This document shows, piece by piece, positions 43,885-52,893 of a stretch of 64,000 nucleotides of DNA. The stretch lies in contig AP025689.1 in the NCBI GenBank assembly GCA_023168345.1, positions 1,796,001 to 1,860,000 of the forward strand, written 5' to 3'. Origin of the DNA: Lysinibacillus sp. PLM2 (GTDB lineage Bacteria > Bacillota > Bacilli > Bacillales_A > Planococcaceae). Below the pieces are notes generated by a model. That model worked only from the letters and a program-made list of their open reading frames with translations. It did no database searches and had not been told where the DNA came from. Every line of letters starts with the position of its first letter. Within the stretch, counting starts at the first letter, position 1. Both the position numbers and the translations under genes were made by a program.

Positions 43885-44153
43885 CAGCAATCGAACCAGA
43901 TTGTTTAGTAATGCATAACGGGTCAAATGGATATTGTGAATAAATGTATAAAAGCTTAATAAGCAGTTTAATGTTAAGAAGCGATTTGTAAATAGATAAG
44001 TTGAAAATTGAAGAAGATAAATAAAACGTGTCTTAGCTAATAATTTGTTATGATTCTTTTTTATAGACGTATTGTAAAGGTTGTACATTCATACATACAT
44101 TTTTATATTCGAGGGAATATTATTCTCTGACTTATTAAATAGGAGGTTGTTTT

Positions 44154-45212
44154 ATGGAACATGCCGATAAAGAATTAAATCCAATGAATGTTATGATGCC
44201 ACTTAATTTGAGTTCACAAGAATTAGACGAATCTCAACCTTTAACGGTTGTTGAAATAGGCAAACTTTGGGCTACTTATATGGGAAACAGTATGTCCAGT
44301 CAAATCCTAACTTATTTTCTTCAACATTGTGAGGATGAACAGATTAAAACGTTATTGGAAAATGGCTTAGCAATAAGTAAGGATTTTTTGCAGAGGATTG
44401 AGAAGTTTTTTGAAGATGAAAATTTCCCTATACCACAAGGATTTTCCCAAGAAGATGTAAATCTTGGTGCCCCTCGTTTATACGAGGATGAATTTTATGT
44501 GCATTATTTAAAATATGCGGCTAAAGCGGGCATGAGCATATACGCAGTAGCAATTCCGTTAGCCATGAGGGAGGATATAAGAGAATTTTTCGCTTATGCA
44601 AATCAATGTACCAATATCCTAGTAGGACAAATCAATAACGTTTTATTTGACAAGAAATTGATTGCAAAACCTCCAATTATTCCAACACCCGATAAAAACG
44701 ATTTCATAAATAATCAAAGCTTTCTAAACGGTTGGTTTGGAGAAGTTAGACCACTACATGCACTGGAAATTATTCACCTTTACGATAACATTGAAAATAA
44801 TACAACAAGTAAAGCGTTGTTATTAGGATTTTATCAGACCGTTAAAGACGAAAAAATAAAGTCATTGTTTAAACGAGGTTTAGAAATGACTGATAAGGCG
44901 GTAAAGCAATTCACTGAGAAACTTCATATTGAAAAGTTACAAGCACCATCGCCAATAGACCACTTGGTTACAACATCTACCATTTCACCTTTTTCAGATA
45001 AAATAATGTTATTCCATAAATTTGACATGTTTTCTATAAAGATAAGAACAGTGGGAAATTCACTAGCGGTTAATGGAAGAAGAGATATTAGCGCTTTATA
45101 TGGGAGAGCTATAATTAATATAGGTTTATTTGTTGATGATGCTACAAATATTTTAATTGATAAGGGTTGGCTGGAATCACCACCAAAAGCATTTGATAGA
45201 AGAGAACATTAA
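44154..45212 (+). CDS. DUF3231 protein (CotF-like, two ferritin-like bundles)
   Basis: 352 aa made of two related helical bundles (about 25-185 and 195-345). Each opens with LTVVEIGKLWATYMGNSMSS or RPLHALEIIHLYDNIENNTT, a pattern of DUF3231, a family related to spore coat protein CotF. No signal peptide. Likely a spore-associated structural protein (family knowledge); no biochemical role is known. ATG behind GGAGGTTG. Monocistronic. Confidence 0.88.
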   Translation: MEHADKELNPMNVMMPLNLSSQELDESQPLTVVEIGKLWATYMGNSMSSQILTYFLQHCEDEQIKTLLENGLAISKDFLQRIEKFFEDENFPIPQGFSQEDVNLGAPRLYEDEFYVHYLKYAAKAGMSIYAVAIPLAMREDIREFFAYANQCTNILVGQINNVLFDKKLIAKPPIIPTPDKNDFINNQSFLNGWFGEVRPLHALEIIHLYDNIENNTTSKALLLGFYQTVKDEKIKSLFKRGLEMTDKAVKQFTEKLHIEKLQAPSPIDHLVTTSTISPFSDKIMLFHKFDMFSIKIRTVGNSLAVNGRRDISALYGRAIINIGLFVDDATNILIDKGWLESPPKAFDRREH

Positions 45213-45233
45213 AAAATAAGAAGTTGATAAATA

Positions 45234-45385
45234 ATGTCAAAGGAAAGTCGAATCGAGAAAGTTCTTTGGAGTATTGCCTTGCTAAGCTTTGGGCAGATCA
45301 GAATTTATACACGGATAAGAGTGAGTTTATGAAGAAACATAGCGATACGTTAAAGTCACTCATTTATTTTAAGGCTTTTATATGA
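45234..45385 (+). pseudogene. Small gene remnant(s)
   Basis: From an ATG one frame reads MSKESRIEKVLWSIALLSFG, which resembles the start of small Bacillus membrane proteins, and stops soon after. A second frame in the same stretch reads EYCLAKLWADQNLYTDKSEF and KKHSDTLKSLIYFKAF before a stop. Neither is intact. The family is uncertain. Confidence 0.3.
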
Positions 45386-45561
45386 GGGAGAGTTATTTAT
45401 CAATTTTTTAATGCCTTTGATGAGATGAGACAGGATTTTCATTTTTGAGAGAGACTAATCTTATGTACACTAAGGCTTAAAATAAGTCTTTGCTTCTGAA
45501 ACGGAAACTGAAACTTTTTTCTACTAACCAGCTAAAAGAAGCCAATTTGTTATTCAATTAT

Positions 45562-45597
45562 AGGGCGCAATTCTGCAAAGAGAATTGTGCTCTTTCT
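45562..45597 (+). repeat. Dispersed hairpin repeat, copy 8
   Basis: AGGGCGCAATTCTGCAA then AGAGAATTGTGCTCTTTC, preceded by TTCAATTAT. The region from 45386 to 45896 shows no other recognisable feature. Confidence 0.65.
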
Positions 45598-45896
45598 TTA
45601 ATAGGTCCGTCATCTTGAATAATCTTAATAAAGAAGACTTGATATTTACATTAAGATATAATAAATGTTGTGAATAAATGAATTTAAAATAAAATAACTG
45701 GCAGATTAATTATTCGCAACTTAAATAGTACGATATCATCATGTAGATAAAACTTACTACCAATTCTACTTCCTTCCAGTACTATCCCGTTAATTATCAA
45801 TTATGTTTAATACCCTTTAATTTTTAGACAATTTATTAAACTACCATCAAATCATTTTTAGTTTCGGTAGAATTACATACAATTTAAACACAATTT

Positions 45897-46358
45897 TTAA
45901 CCACCGAAATCATATAACCAAACCTTGGATAAATCATTATCGAATTTTCTAGAGCTGAAGATCTCCATTCTTTTTTTAAGAAGATATTCAGCCATATCAA
46001 TTTCAAACTCTAAATAAAATTCATACCTGTTTAACAACACTAATTCGTCTGAAAGATTATTCAAAATGCTAATCATTTGTTTAAACTCTTTTTCATGACA
46101 AAATTGGAAATGGTCATCTTCTGGTACGCACTCTGATAATAATAATAGTTTCTCATTGTAATATTTTTGAAGCTCATTTACCTTATTCAATAAGTTGTGA
46201 ATTCGTTTACCTACTTCTTCGTCGCATTCATTATTTATTTGAATCTTTATTAAGTCAATGGCTGCATGAAAATAGCGTAAAGTTGCTCTTTCTAGATCCC
46301 TTGACGATTGAATCAAATGATGAAAAATTGTCGAATTTTCCGTGTTCATTAAATTCAC
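45897..46358 (-). CDS. Unknown helical protein of the spore-surface-like cluster
   Basis: 153 aa, predicted all-helical, acidic, no signal. The GTG start overlaps the upstream stop (GTGA); an ATG three codons later (MNTENSTIF) is an alternative. Residues such as SSRDLERATLRYFHAAIDLI and LSDELVLLNRYEFYLEFEID give long amphipathic helices. Not recognised. Coupled to the 117-aa gene before it, so the two probably act together. Confidence 0.75.
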   Translation of the reverse strand: MNLMNTENSTIFHHLIQSSRDLERATLRYFHAAIDLIKIQINNECDEEVGKRIHNLLNKVNELQKYYNEKLLLLSECVPEDDHFQFCHEKEFKQMISILNNLSDELVLLNRYEFYLEFEIDMAEYLLKKRMEIFSSRKFDNDLSKVWLYDFGG

Positions 46359-46708
46359 ACTACTCTAATAGCATTTAGTACAAGTACATTTTTTTTACAC
46401 TGACAGTGATGACTTTCTTTATTACTGAAATCAATGATATTTTCTAACTTTCTTAAAAGTAACCATTCTTTCATAATGATGGTTTCTAAAAATTGACAAA
46501 CTCCTTTGTTAAAATCTGAAACTTCACCAGTTGATGGTTTTGTTGAGGAATCACGGTATTTACCAACATAAGCTTGAATTTTTTCAGCTTCAGCATTCAT
46601 TAAATGGGATAGTGCAATCTCTTCAAGTGATATAGAAGCCAATAAATCTATAATCACTTCCTGTCGACTCGGTCGATGTGGTTCTGCTGGTATTGTGGGC
46701 ATGCTCAA
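46355..46708 (-). CDS. Short paralogue of the LEE-NAEAEKIQ family
   Basis: 117 aa. Shares with the 252-aa protein upstream the motif DLLASISLEEIALSHLMNAE then AEKIQ and the later KEWLLLRKLENIIDF. It lacks the C-terminal domain and ends in a Cys/His patch (ESHHCQCKK). The shared domain is common in Bacillus proteins near spore-surface genes; function unknown. ATG behind GAGGAAGAA. Confidence 0.8.
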   Translation of the reverse strand: MSMPTIPAEPHRPSRQEVIIDLLASISLEEIALSHLMNAEAEKIQAYVGKYRDSSTKPSTGEVSDFNKGVCQFLETIIMKEWLLLRKLENIIDFSNKESHHCQCKKNVLVLNAIRVV

Positions 46709-46804
46709 CGTATTCTTCCTCCTATTTAATCGATTCTATTATAAAGTATGATTACTTGGCATTTTTGTGAGCGAATTTCTAAATAACAAATATTCATGAA
46801 GGAA

Positions 46805-46842
46805 AAAGACACAATGTGTCAATTATGAGACATTGTGTCTTT
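46805..46842. terminator. Bidirectional terminator
   Basis: Perfect arms AAAGACACAATGT (46805-46817) and ACATTGTGTCTTT (46830-46842). Separates the 252-aa gene from the two downstream genes. Confidence 0.85.
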
Positions 46843-46877
46843 TGTATAAACCATTTCATTGTAACAAATTTTTATTT

Positions 46878-47636
46878 TTATTCACAGTGAGGGAAACCTT
46901 CGAAATTTCCGTTATTGAAAGAATCAAGTGTTTCTACTAGTGGAGAAACAACTGGCGCTTGCGCAGGAGTAACGGTATTGTTAGAAGCAAGGAACGTATC
47001 AGCAGCGTCGATTGCCGCTATTACTTCTTCAGGTAATTGTTCCATTGCACCACAACGAACAATATTCAATTTCGCAGCAATTAACTGAGCTCTTAATTGA
47101 TCATATAAACCACCAGTTGTTGCTGCAATTTCTGCAGCTCGTTCAGGTGTTAGTACCTGTTCTGTAAATAGTCCGCCAGGTGTTCCTAAGAAAATCGGAA
47201 GATAAGATGGAAGAATATTTCCAACCCGTCTCCAGAACCCGATTGTGTTTGTGCAACAAGCACCGCCATTTCCACCATTGTCACCATTTCCACCATTGTC
47301 ATCATTTTCAACAAAATCGATTACATCCTCAAGTTTTATTAGTAGTAAAAACTCTTTGTGAACTAAAAATTTCATTGTTTTGTTGACACTACGGTTGACA
47401 GCTAATAATCCTGACAAATCATCTATTAGACTCTCAAAATAGTCTTCAGGTATACCTCCGTCAGTTCCTGGGATTTGTAAAGTTCCCAGTGCTCTTTGGA
47501 TTTTTTCTGCTTCAGCATTGATCATGTGTGCTAAACTTAGTTCTTCTAATCCAATCGAAGCTAAAAGTAAATCAATTACTTCATTACGATCAATTTCAAT
47601 GATTGGATTAATATCTGGAATATCCGGATAACTCAT
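46878..47636 (-). CDS. Probable spore-surface protein: LEE-NAEAEKIQ domain, Gly/Asn linker, CCTNTIGFW domain
   Basis: 252 aa without a signal peptide. N-terminal domain (about 15-110) with DLLLASIGLEELSLAHMINA, EAEKIQ and LLLIKLEDVIDF; a short Gly/Asn/Asp linker (NDDNGGNGDNGGNGG); then a C-terminal domain beginning CCTNTIGFWRRVGNILPSYL, with PIFLGTPGGLF and LYDQLRAQLIAAKLNIVRCG. The C-terminal type is found in many surface and extracellular proteins. The absence of a signal peptide together with the spore genes nearby suggests a spore coat or exosporium component made in the mother cell (inference). Strong GGAGTG ribosome site. Confidence 0.8.
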   Translation of the reverse strand: MSYPDIPDINPIIEIDRNEVIDLLLASIGLEELSLAHMINAEAEKIQRALGTLQIPGTDGGIPEDYFESLIDDLSGLLAVNRSVNKTMKFLVHKEFLLLIKLEDVIDFVENDDNGGNGDNGGNGGACCTNTIGFWRRVGNILPSYLPIFLGTPGGLFTEQVLTPERAAEIAATTGGLYDQLRAQLIAAKLNIVRCGAMEQLPEEVIAAIDAADTFLASNNTVTPAQAPVVSPLVETLDSFNNGNFEGFPHCE

Positions 47637-48020
47637 ATTTTCACTCCTTTCCTAAATTCAACTTATTATATTGTTTTATTTTCAGTTGTGATGTGCTATT
47701 ACACTTATACAACTAGTACTTCTAGCAAGCTATTTAAAGATTTCTAATGTCTCAAATTTCTGTTAGTACGTTACCAGACTTAAAACTTTCAATGAACTTA
47801 CAACTTTTAGTTAATAATCGGTTTTAAGTATTGATTCTACATTATCCTTTGAACACTATGATGAATAGCTGGTGTATTTAGAGACTATAAAAAATGTCCA
47901 TAGGGAATAGTTTGATATAAATCCTGTATGGAATGCAGGTTTTTTACTTACTCCACAATCAGGCCAGATTGTGGAATAAGGAATTACGTAAATTTTGGTA
48001 TAATAACCTTACTTAAATAA
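47637..48020. other. Intergenic region, no gene recognised
   Basis: AT-rich promoter region of the surface-protein gene. It contains a weak terminator-like hairpin CCTGTATGGAATGCAGG at about 47920-47938 followed by TTTTTT on the + strand. Confidence 0.4.
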
Positions 48021-48122
48021 AAGGGTTTTGTTGGTTGGGGTACACTGGCGATGATAAATGCTGGAGTTGTGCAAGGGAAACAAAGTTATATCCTTCCTTT
48101 GCTATTTAAAGAATACATTAGA
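48021..48122 (+). pseudogene. Gene fragment abutting truncated gerC
   Basis: After a stop, the + strand reads KGFVGWGTLAMINAGVVQ and GKQSYILPLLFKEYIRLTK with good codon pattern but no start or ribosome site. It meets the truncated gerC end at about 48122, as expected for a deletion junction. Parent gene not recognised. Confidence 0.3.
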
Positions 48123-48407
48123 TTAACAAAGGTAACTACTTTCCATTATACGAATTGCCTCGGATAAGGTCTCCCCGGTTTCAGTCAGATAAGAGTAGCG
48201 CGGTTCAGGGGACTGTTTAAAAGAACTAGTGGGTACATATAATTTCATCGTTACTTTGAATGGTTTATCGCTTTCTTCGGATAGGTCAATACCAATCATT
48301 GAAACAAAGACATTTTTATCAATATCCTTAAATTCACAACCTGAGAGTAAAGTAATTAATGGCATAAATACTAAAAAGAATTTAATTTTGCTTTGCTTGG
48401 TTGGCAT
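48123..48407 (-). pseudogene. gerC: Truncated Ger(x)C germinant-receptor lipoprotein
   Basis: 94 codons remain of a family usually about 370 long. Signal peptide with lipobox ITLLSGC, then the typical FKDIDKNVFVSMIGIDLSEE and FKVTMKLYVP, and ETLSEAIRIMES, after which the frame leaves the family (SYLC, stop). Good ribosome site AAGGAG. Domains II and III are absent, so the C subunit is almost certainly not functional. Confidence 0.88.
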
Positions 48408-48443
48408 TTTTTAATCTCCTTTTTATGAACAAAAACAGTATGA

Positions 48444-49496
48444 TTAATAGTAGGAAAAAAATATGAGGCCGATATAGAAAATGCTCGTTAAACGATATAG
48501 CTGATACTCATCAACATAAAGAATAAATAGTAAAGAAGCGCCTACAAAAAAGGGAACCGGAAAATACTTGCCTACAATCATGCCTTTAAACTTAATCTGC
48601 TCTAATTTGAAAACAAACCTTAAAAATTCCATTGAGACATGCCAGTGAATCAGTATACTTAAAAAGGCTATCCCCAAATAGAACAATATAAATACATATT
48701 GAATGCGTTCTATCAAGAAATAATCCAATCTTAAAGCATCACTTGTTAGAATCCATGGATATATAAGTTCATCAATGCCCTCAAGCCCGTTAAAACCTAT
48801 AGGGATAAAATAAGTAGTAAATAGACTGAAGGTCGATGTTAAAGCAATTATGACAATTTGTTTCCATCCGAAATTTTGTTTCTGTGTGAAGAAGCGGTTA
48901 AAAATAAATAGGTTGGCTACTCCTAAGAATAAGAAAAAACAAGAGGAGAATGCTGTGCCATTAGGTATTTGATTCACATACGAAGCTGCTTCCATCACAA
49001 AATCCCACATTAGTCTATCGCTAGTATAAGCTTTGTAAAAAACAAATAGGATTAATGGAAAAGTCATGAGTAAGATTAACTCTATAGTATATAAAACACG
49101 TTCCGTTTTCATTAAGCTTCCAAAGATGACAGAGAGTGTAATGATCAATCCAACTTGGACAACAGGCATTTCGGGAGTCAAAAACCGAAAAAGGATAAAT
49201 GAAAATGTTGTCAAAGTGATTAAACCGGCGCAAAACCACAAAATAGATAATAATAATATAAAAGGATTGTAAAACCAATTCGCTGTGGTCTTTTTTAGTA
49301 ACACCGGAAGTGTCATACCGGGAAAGCCATTAAAAAAACGGGTATAAAACGTGACAAGAAGAGTCCCTCCAACTACGGCTAGTATGATGGCGGAAACCGA
49401 TCCCTTCTTAGCCGATTGCAAGAGAATGGCCGGGACAGAAGCGATAACATTGGACAACATATTTATAAATACTAAATAATAATAAAATCGGCTCAC
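48444..49496 (-). CDS. gerB: Spore germination receptor B subunit (Spore_permease)
   Basis: 350 aa polytopic inner-membrane protein of the spore, APC-type fold with about ten helices. Family features: FYYYLVFINMLSNVIASVPA at the start, FRFLTPEMPVVQVGL and PNGTAFSSCFFLFLGVAN. In GerA receptors this subunit binds the germinant. GTG start overlapping the gerA stop (GTGA). The following gerC is truncated. Confidence 0.92.
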   Translation of the reverse strand: MSRFYYYLVFINMLSNVIASVPAILLQSAKKGSVSAIILAVVGGTLLVTFYTRFFNGFPGMTLPVLLKKTTANWFYNPFILLLSILWFCAGLITLTTFSFILFRFLTPEMPVVQVGLIITLSVIFGSLMKTERVLYTIELILLMTFPLILFVFYKAYTSDRLMWDFVMEAASYVNQIPNGTAFSSCFFLFLGVANLFIFNRFFTQKQNFGWKQIVIIALTSTFSLFTTYFIPIGFNGLEGIDELIYPWILTSDALRLDYFLIERIQYVFILFYLGIAFLSILIHWHVSMEFLRFVFKLEQIKFKGMIVGKYFPVPFFVGASLLFILYVDEYQLYRLTSIFYIGLIFFSYY

Positions 49497-50836
49497 GCTT
49501 TTCCCTCCTTGCGCTTCTTACTATTTGAATAAGAATATAATCTGAGATAAGGTTCCCCGAAACTGTCTAAATTTACTAAATACATAATTATGGTAAAGAA
49601 ACCTAAGACCAAGCCGGCTAAGCCAAATATAGTAGAAAGGATAATTAAAAATAAACGTACTAATCTGATAGCAAATGCCATTTCATTTACGGGAATTACA
49701 AAGGTGGAGATCGCTACTGCCGATACAATGATGACCATAATATTGGAAGCAAGGGAAGCTTCAGTAACGGCCGTACCGAGGATTAAACCTCCTACAGTAG
49801 TTGCAGTAGCACTAACCACCTTAGGTAGTCGAATACTTGCCTCTAATAATAATTCCATAAAGAAAAGCATGAATAAAACTTCAACAAAAGAAGAGAAGGG
49901 TACACCTACCCGACTTCCAGCTACCGTCAAAGCCAGTTCAGCTCTAAACACTTCAGGAGTATAAGAGGTCACACCAACATATAACGCTGGAAGAAGAAGA
50001 CTAAGAAATAGTCCGAAATACCGAAGAACTTTTAAAAATAGTGAAATCAATGATGTATGGTAATTATCCTCCATTGTCGACATGAAATCGAAAAATACCA
50101 CTGGAGTAGTAACGGCTTGTGGATTTCCGTCGACTAAAAAGACAACCTTCCCACCAGCTAAATTGTAGATAATGCGGTCAGGGCGTTCAGTCATAATCAT
50201 TGTAGGAAATAAAGAAAATCGCTTATCATTTATTAAATTACTCAACTGAGTTGTTGAAGAAATAAGTTGCTTATCTACTTTCTGTAGCCTCAATCGGATT
50301 ACATCTAGCACTTCATTTTTGACCTTTTCCTTATCATAGATAAAGGCTACTTTCTGTTGATTTACTTCGCCTTTAACAAGATATTCAACAGTTAAAGAAG
50401 GTTGGTGATAGTTATTACGGATAACATTAATGTTCGTCATCAGATTATCACTTAAAGCTAATTGGGAACCATGGATTGTGGTTTCTACAGTTGTTTGATT
50501 GACTTTATCATTATTTGATAGTTTAAAGTCAAGTAAATGGAAATCATCATTCAATACGATCAAAATATTGCCATTCATTACCTCTAGCTTTACTTGTTCT
50601 CTTGAAGTACCATCTTGAAACTGTGGCAATGCCTGCAAATACAAATTGAATTGTTCTTGTGATGACATATCGAAAAAAGGTTTAATAATTAAATTCTGAA
50701 GCATTTCTGAATTAATAAGAGATTTGATATAGAATAAAGTGATGCGTTTATTTTCGTAGTCTAAGTCTTTTTGTACTAACTCATTATTATTTTTGAACTG
50801 TTCGTTGACCCACTTAATCGTTTCCATTGAAGACAT
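49493..50836 (-). CDS. gerA: Spore germination receptor A subunit
   Basis: 447 aa. Soluble N-terminal domains (about 1-245) and a membrane part with about five helices (about 250-430). Characteristic MTERPDRIIYNLAGGKVVFL, VDGNPQAVTTPVVFFDFM, YTPEVFRAELALTVAGSRVG and MELLLEASIRLP. Oligomerises into the receptor's ion-conducting part (family knowledge). First gene of a gerABC operon. Slightly shorter than the common 480-500 aa. Confidence 0.94.
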   Translation of the reverse strand: MSSMETIKWVNEQFKNNNELVQKDLDYENKRITLFYIKSLINSEMLQNLIIKPFFDMSSQEQFNLYLQALPQFQDGTSREQVKLEVMNGNILIVLNDDFHLLDFKLSNNDKVNQTTVETTIHGSQLALSDNLMTNINVIRNNYHQPSLTVEYLVKGEVNQQKVAFIYDKEKVKNEVLDVIRLRLQKVDKQLISSTTQLSNLINDKRFSLFPTMIMTERPDRIIYNLAGGKVVFLVDGNPQAVTTPVVFFDFMSTMEDNYHTSLISLFLKVLRYFGLFLSLLLPALYVGVTSYTPEVFRAELALTVAGSRVGVPFSSFVEVLFMLFFMELLLEASIRLPKVVSATATTVGGLILGTAVTEASLASNIMVIIVSAVAISTFVIPVNEMAFAIRLVRLFLIILSTIFGLAGLVLGFFTIIMYLVNLDSFGEPYLRLYSYSNSKKRKEGKA

Positions 50837-51061
50837 TTATATTCCCCAATCTTCTAGTAAGGATACTCTTTAGCATATCCAATAATTGTGTAACGATTCA
50901 TTAAATAGTAAGGGAAACAAGCGTATAATAAGGGCAGATACTATGTCGATTGTTGCTGGAGAATGACAGTATTTAATTAACAATTGGAATAGTTTATATA
51001 AACTGTTTTGAGATTATATAAGTTTCTACTTACACTAAATAAATCAGTTAGATTAAACTGA
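50837..51061. other. gerA upstream region
   Basis: No gene seen. Forespore (sigma-G) promoter expected for gerA, but no convincing match was found by eye. Confidence 0.35.
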
Positions 51062-51172
51062 GTGTGGGATTTATATCCAGAAAATTTTTCTGCACGTGAG
51101 TTTTTAATGGGAAATTTGCTTCCAGCTATAGAAGATGGAAAAGAGAATATTTCTTTAATTCTTAAACTCTAG
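51062..51172 (+). pseudogene. Unassigned gene fragment
   Basis: 37 codons between stops reading WDLYPENFSAREFLMGNLLP and AIEDGKENISLILKL. Coding-like composition but no start or ribosome site. Lies against the DJ-1 remnant. Family not recognised. Confidence 0.3.
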
Positions 51173-51187
51173 GACATTGGATGATAT

Positions 51188-51415
51188 AAAATAGTCTGTC
51201 CGAATTATAAGGGAGAAAAATTTTATGAGATGGCTCCAGCGGTAACTGATGGGAATTTGGTTACTGCATCAGGCGTAGCTCCTTTGGAGTTTGCGACGGA
51301 AGTACTGAAAAAATTAGATGTATTTACACCAGATACATTAGATTCATGGTATAACCTAAATAAGACTCATCAACCTAAATACTTCTTTCAGTTAATGGAA
51401 TCAATAAGGAATTGA
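51188..51415 (+). pseudogene. C-terminal remnant of a DJ-1/PfpI-type (YoaZ-like) protein
   Basis: Reads IVCPNYKGEKFYEMAPAV, TDGNLVTASGVAPLEFATEV and LKKLDVFTPDTLDSWYNL up to MESIRN. TDGNLVTASG followed by a hydrophobic helix is the closing motif of DJ-1/PfpI amidotransferase-like proteins. The catalytic Cys region and the whole N-terminal half are missing, so it is not functional. The ATG at 51230 is internal. Confidence 0.65.
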
Positions 51416-51451
51416 ACTAAAAAATTAACTTAGCATATATTTTAAATAATT

Positions 51452-51488
51452 ACCGTGCCATAGACGATGTCAAAGCATGGTTTTTTTG
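51452..51488 (+). terminator. Terminator behind the DJ-1 remnant
   Basis: ACCGTGC (51452-51458) pairs with GCATGGT (51475-51481) with one mismatch, then TTTTTTG. Probably the former gene's own terminator. Confidence 0.6.
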
Positions 51489-51645
51489 TTTATGGAACAA
51501 AAAAGCTAAAATTGTAAAAAATAGCAATCTAAATTAAGAAATATTATTAGCTAAATGGATTTAATGAAAAATACTTTAGTAGGTCTTTATAGATTTTCTA
51601 TAATAAACTAGAAAGGATCATTTAATTATTAAGGAGAAAAATACA

Positions 51646-52557
51646 ATGGCGAGTTTGATCGAGAGTGACGAGTTTAGATGGGTTAAAGAAACGATTCTTA
51701 AAAATTTTAAAGACGTGAAAATTGATCATATTATAAAACTTGGTGAAGGTTCGATGAGTCGAGCATTTCTGATTAATCAAAAATTCGTCTTCCGATTTCC
51801 AAAAGAAAAAGACGGGGCCTGTGATACAGAAAAGGAAATAAAGGTACTGCCATTATTAAAAAATTATATTACCCTAAACATACCGGAATTTATTTATTGT
51901 GGGAAACAAGATAACGGATTTCCTTTTGTCGGATACAACATATTGCCTGGAGATCCATTGGATGAACAACTATTCCTTTCATTATCAAGTGTAGTTAAGG
52001 AAAAAATAGCCGATCAAATTGCAGGATTTATCGATCAAATAGGTTCATTTAATATTAATCAGGCAAAGGAACTTAATTTACAAGAAAATAACTTCTATCA
52101 ACATTATTTAGAAATATTTCAAGAGGTTCAGGAAAAGGTTTTTCCTATAGTTAATAAAGAAATGCAAGATTATATTTCTTTCCGATTTACATCATATTTA
52201 GAAAATAAAGATCATTTTATATATACACCTAAGCTCCTTCATTCTGATTTATCATTGGATCATCTTCTATTTGATAAAAAGAGGCAAGAATTAACTGGAA
52301 TCATCGATTTTGGTGACATTCGGATAGGAGACCCGGATTATGAATATGTATATTTGCTAGAAGAGTGCGGAGAAGAATTTACATTTAAAATCATGGAAAG
52401 AAGACAGGAAAAAAATATTCAATATAAGCTGGAAAAGTTATCGTTTTTTCTTACCACAGATAATGTTTTATTTTTATTAGAAGGTTTAAAAAGAGATAGT
52501 AGCGAGATGGTGGAAGAGGCAATAAAAATCATTCAGAACGAAATGAAAAAACATTAG
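51646..52557 (+). CDS. APH-family phosphotransferase (APH(2'')-like)
   Basis: 303 aa protein-kinase-like fold. ATP-site region GEGSMSRAFLINQKFVFRFP (with Lys replaced by the Phe-Arg-Phe-Pro strand typical of this branch), catalytic loop LLHSDLSLDHLLF (Asp as base, the later Asp-His in place of Asn) and the metal site GIIDFGDIRIGDPDYE. This loop form is characteristic of APH(2'')-type and related chromosomal phosphotransferases. Resistance to aminoglycosides is possible but not shown; many chromosomal members phosphorylate other small molecules. Ribosome site AAGGAG. Confidence 0.85.
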   Translation: MASLIESDEFRWVKETILKNFKDVKIDHIIKLGEGSMSRAFLINQKFVFRFPKEKDGACDTEKEIKVLPLLKNYITLNIPEFIYCGKQDNGFPFVGYNILPGDPLDEQLFLSLSSVVKEKIADQIAGFIDQIGSFNINQAKELNLQENNFYQHYLEIFQEVQEKVFPIVNKEMQDYISFRFTSYLENKDHFIYTPKLLHSDLSLDHLLFDKKRQELTGIIDFGDIRIGDPDYEYVYLLEECGEEFTFKIMERRQEKNIQYKLEKLSFFLTTDNVLFLLEGLKRDSSEMVEEAIKIIQNEMKKH

Positions 52558-52749
52558 CTTCCGCACGAAGATGAAAATAAAGTTATCACGATAAGGTGAT
52601 GTTGGATAATGGGACTTAATATGTGCATTCATTTGCATTCAAAAATAAAAAATTTGATCTATTTATGCTGTTGGCAATCCAGATAAACTTAGACATTTAT
52701 TGAAATATTGGTATTTGTTTAGTTGAATCAAAAATTTCTAGAACTATTT

Positions 52750-52775
52750 AGATGCAATTCATGAGAATTGCATCT
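52750..52775. repeat. Left copy of 26-bp palindromic target duplication
   Basis: Arms AGATGCAATTC and GAATTGCATCT around ATGA. Identical to 54513-54538; directly abuts the left end of the IS1182 element. Confidence 0.88.
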
Positions 52776-52784
52776 CAGAGTGTT

Positions 52785-52830
52785 GACAAAATACCTCGAG
52801 AGCTGCATCTCTCGAGGTATTTTGTCTTTT
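52785..52830 (+). terminator. Strong hairpin inside the IS1182 left end
   Basis: 18-bp perfect stem: GACAAAATACCTCGAGAG (52785-52802) and CTCTCGAGGTATTTTGTC (52809-52826), loop CTGCAT, then TTTT on +. It would stop transcription entering from the phosphotransferase side and block antisense reading of the transposase. Confidence 0.8.
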
Positions 52831-52893
52831 TAAAATCGTTTAGGTATAAATTATTACCAGATTTCGGGTATTAATCGTCTCGATGAGACGCTT

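Noticed and set aside
49493-50836. Possible truncation of gerA because it is shorter than usual
   Set aside because: All domains and closing motifs are present and the start has no better upstream alternative, so it is treated as complete.
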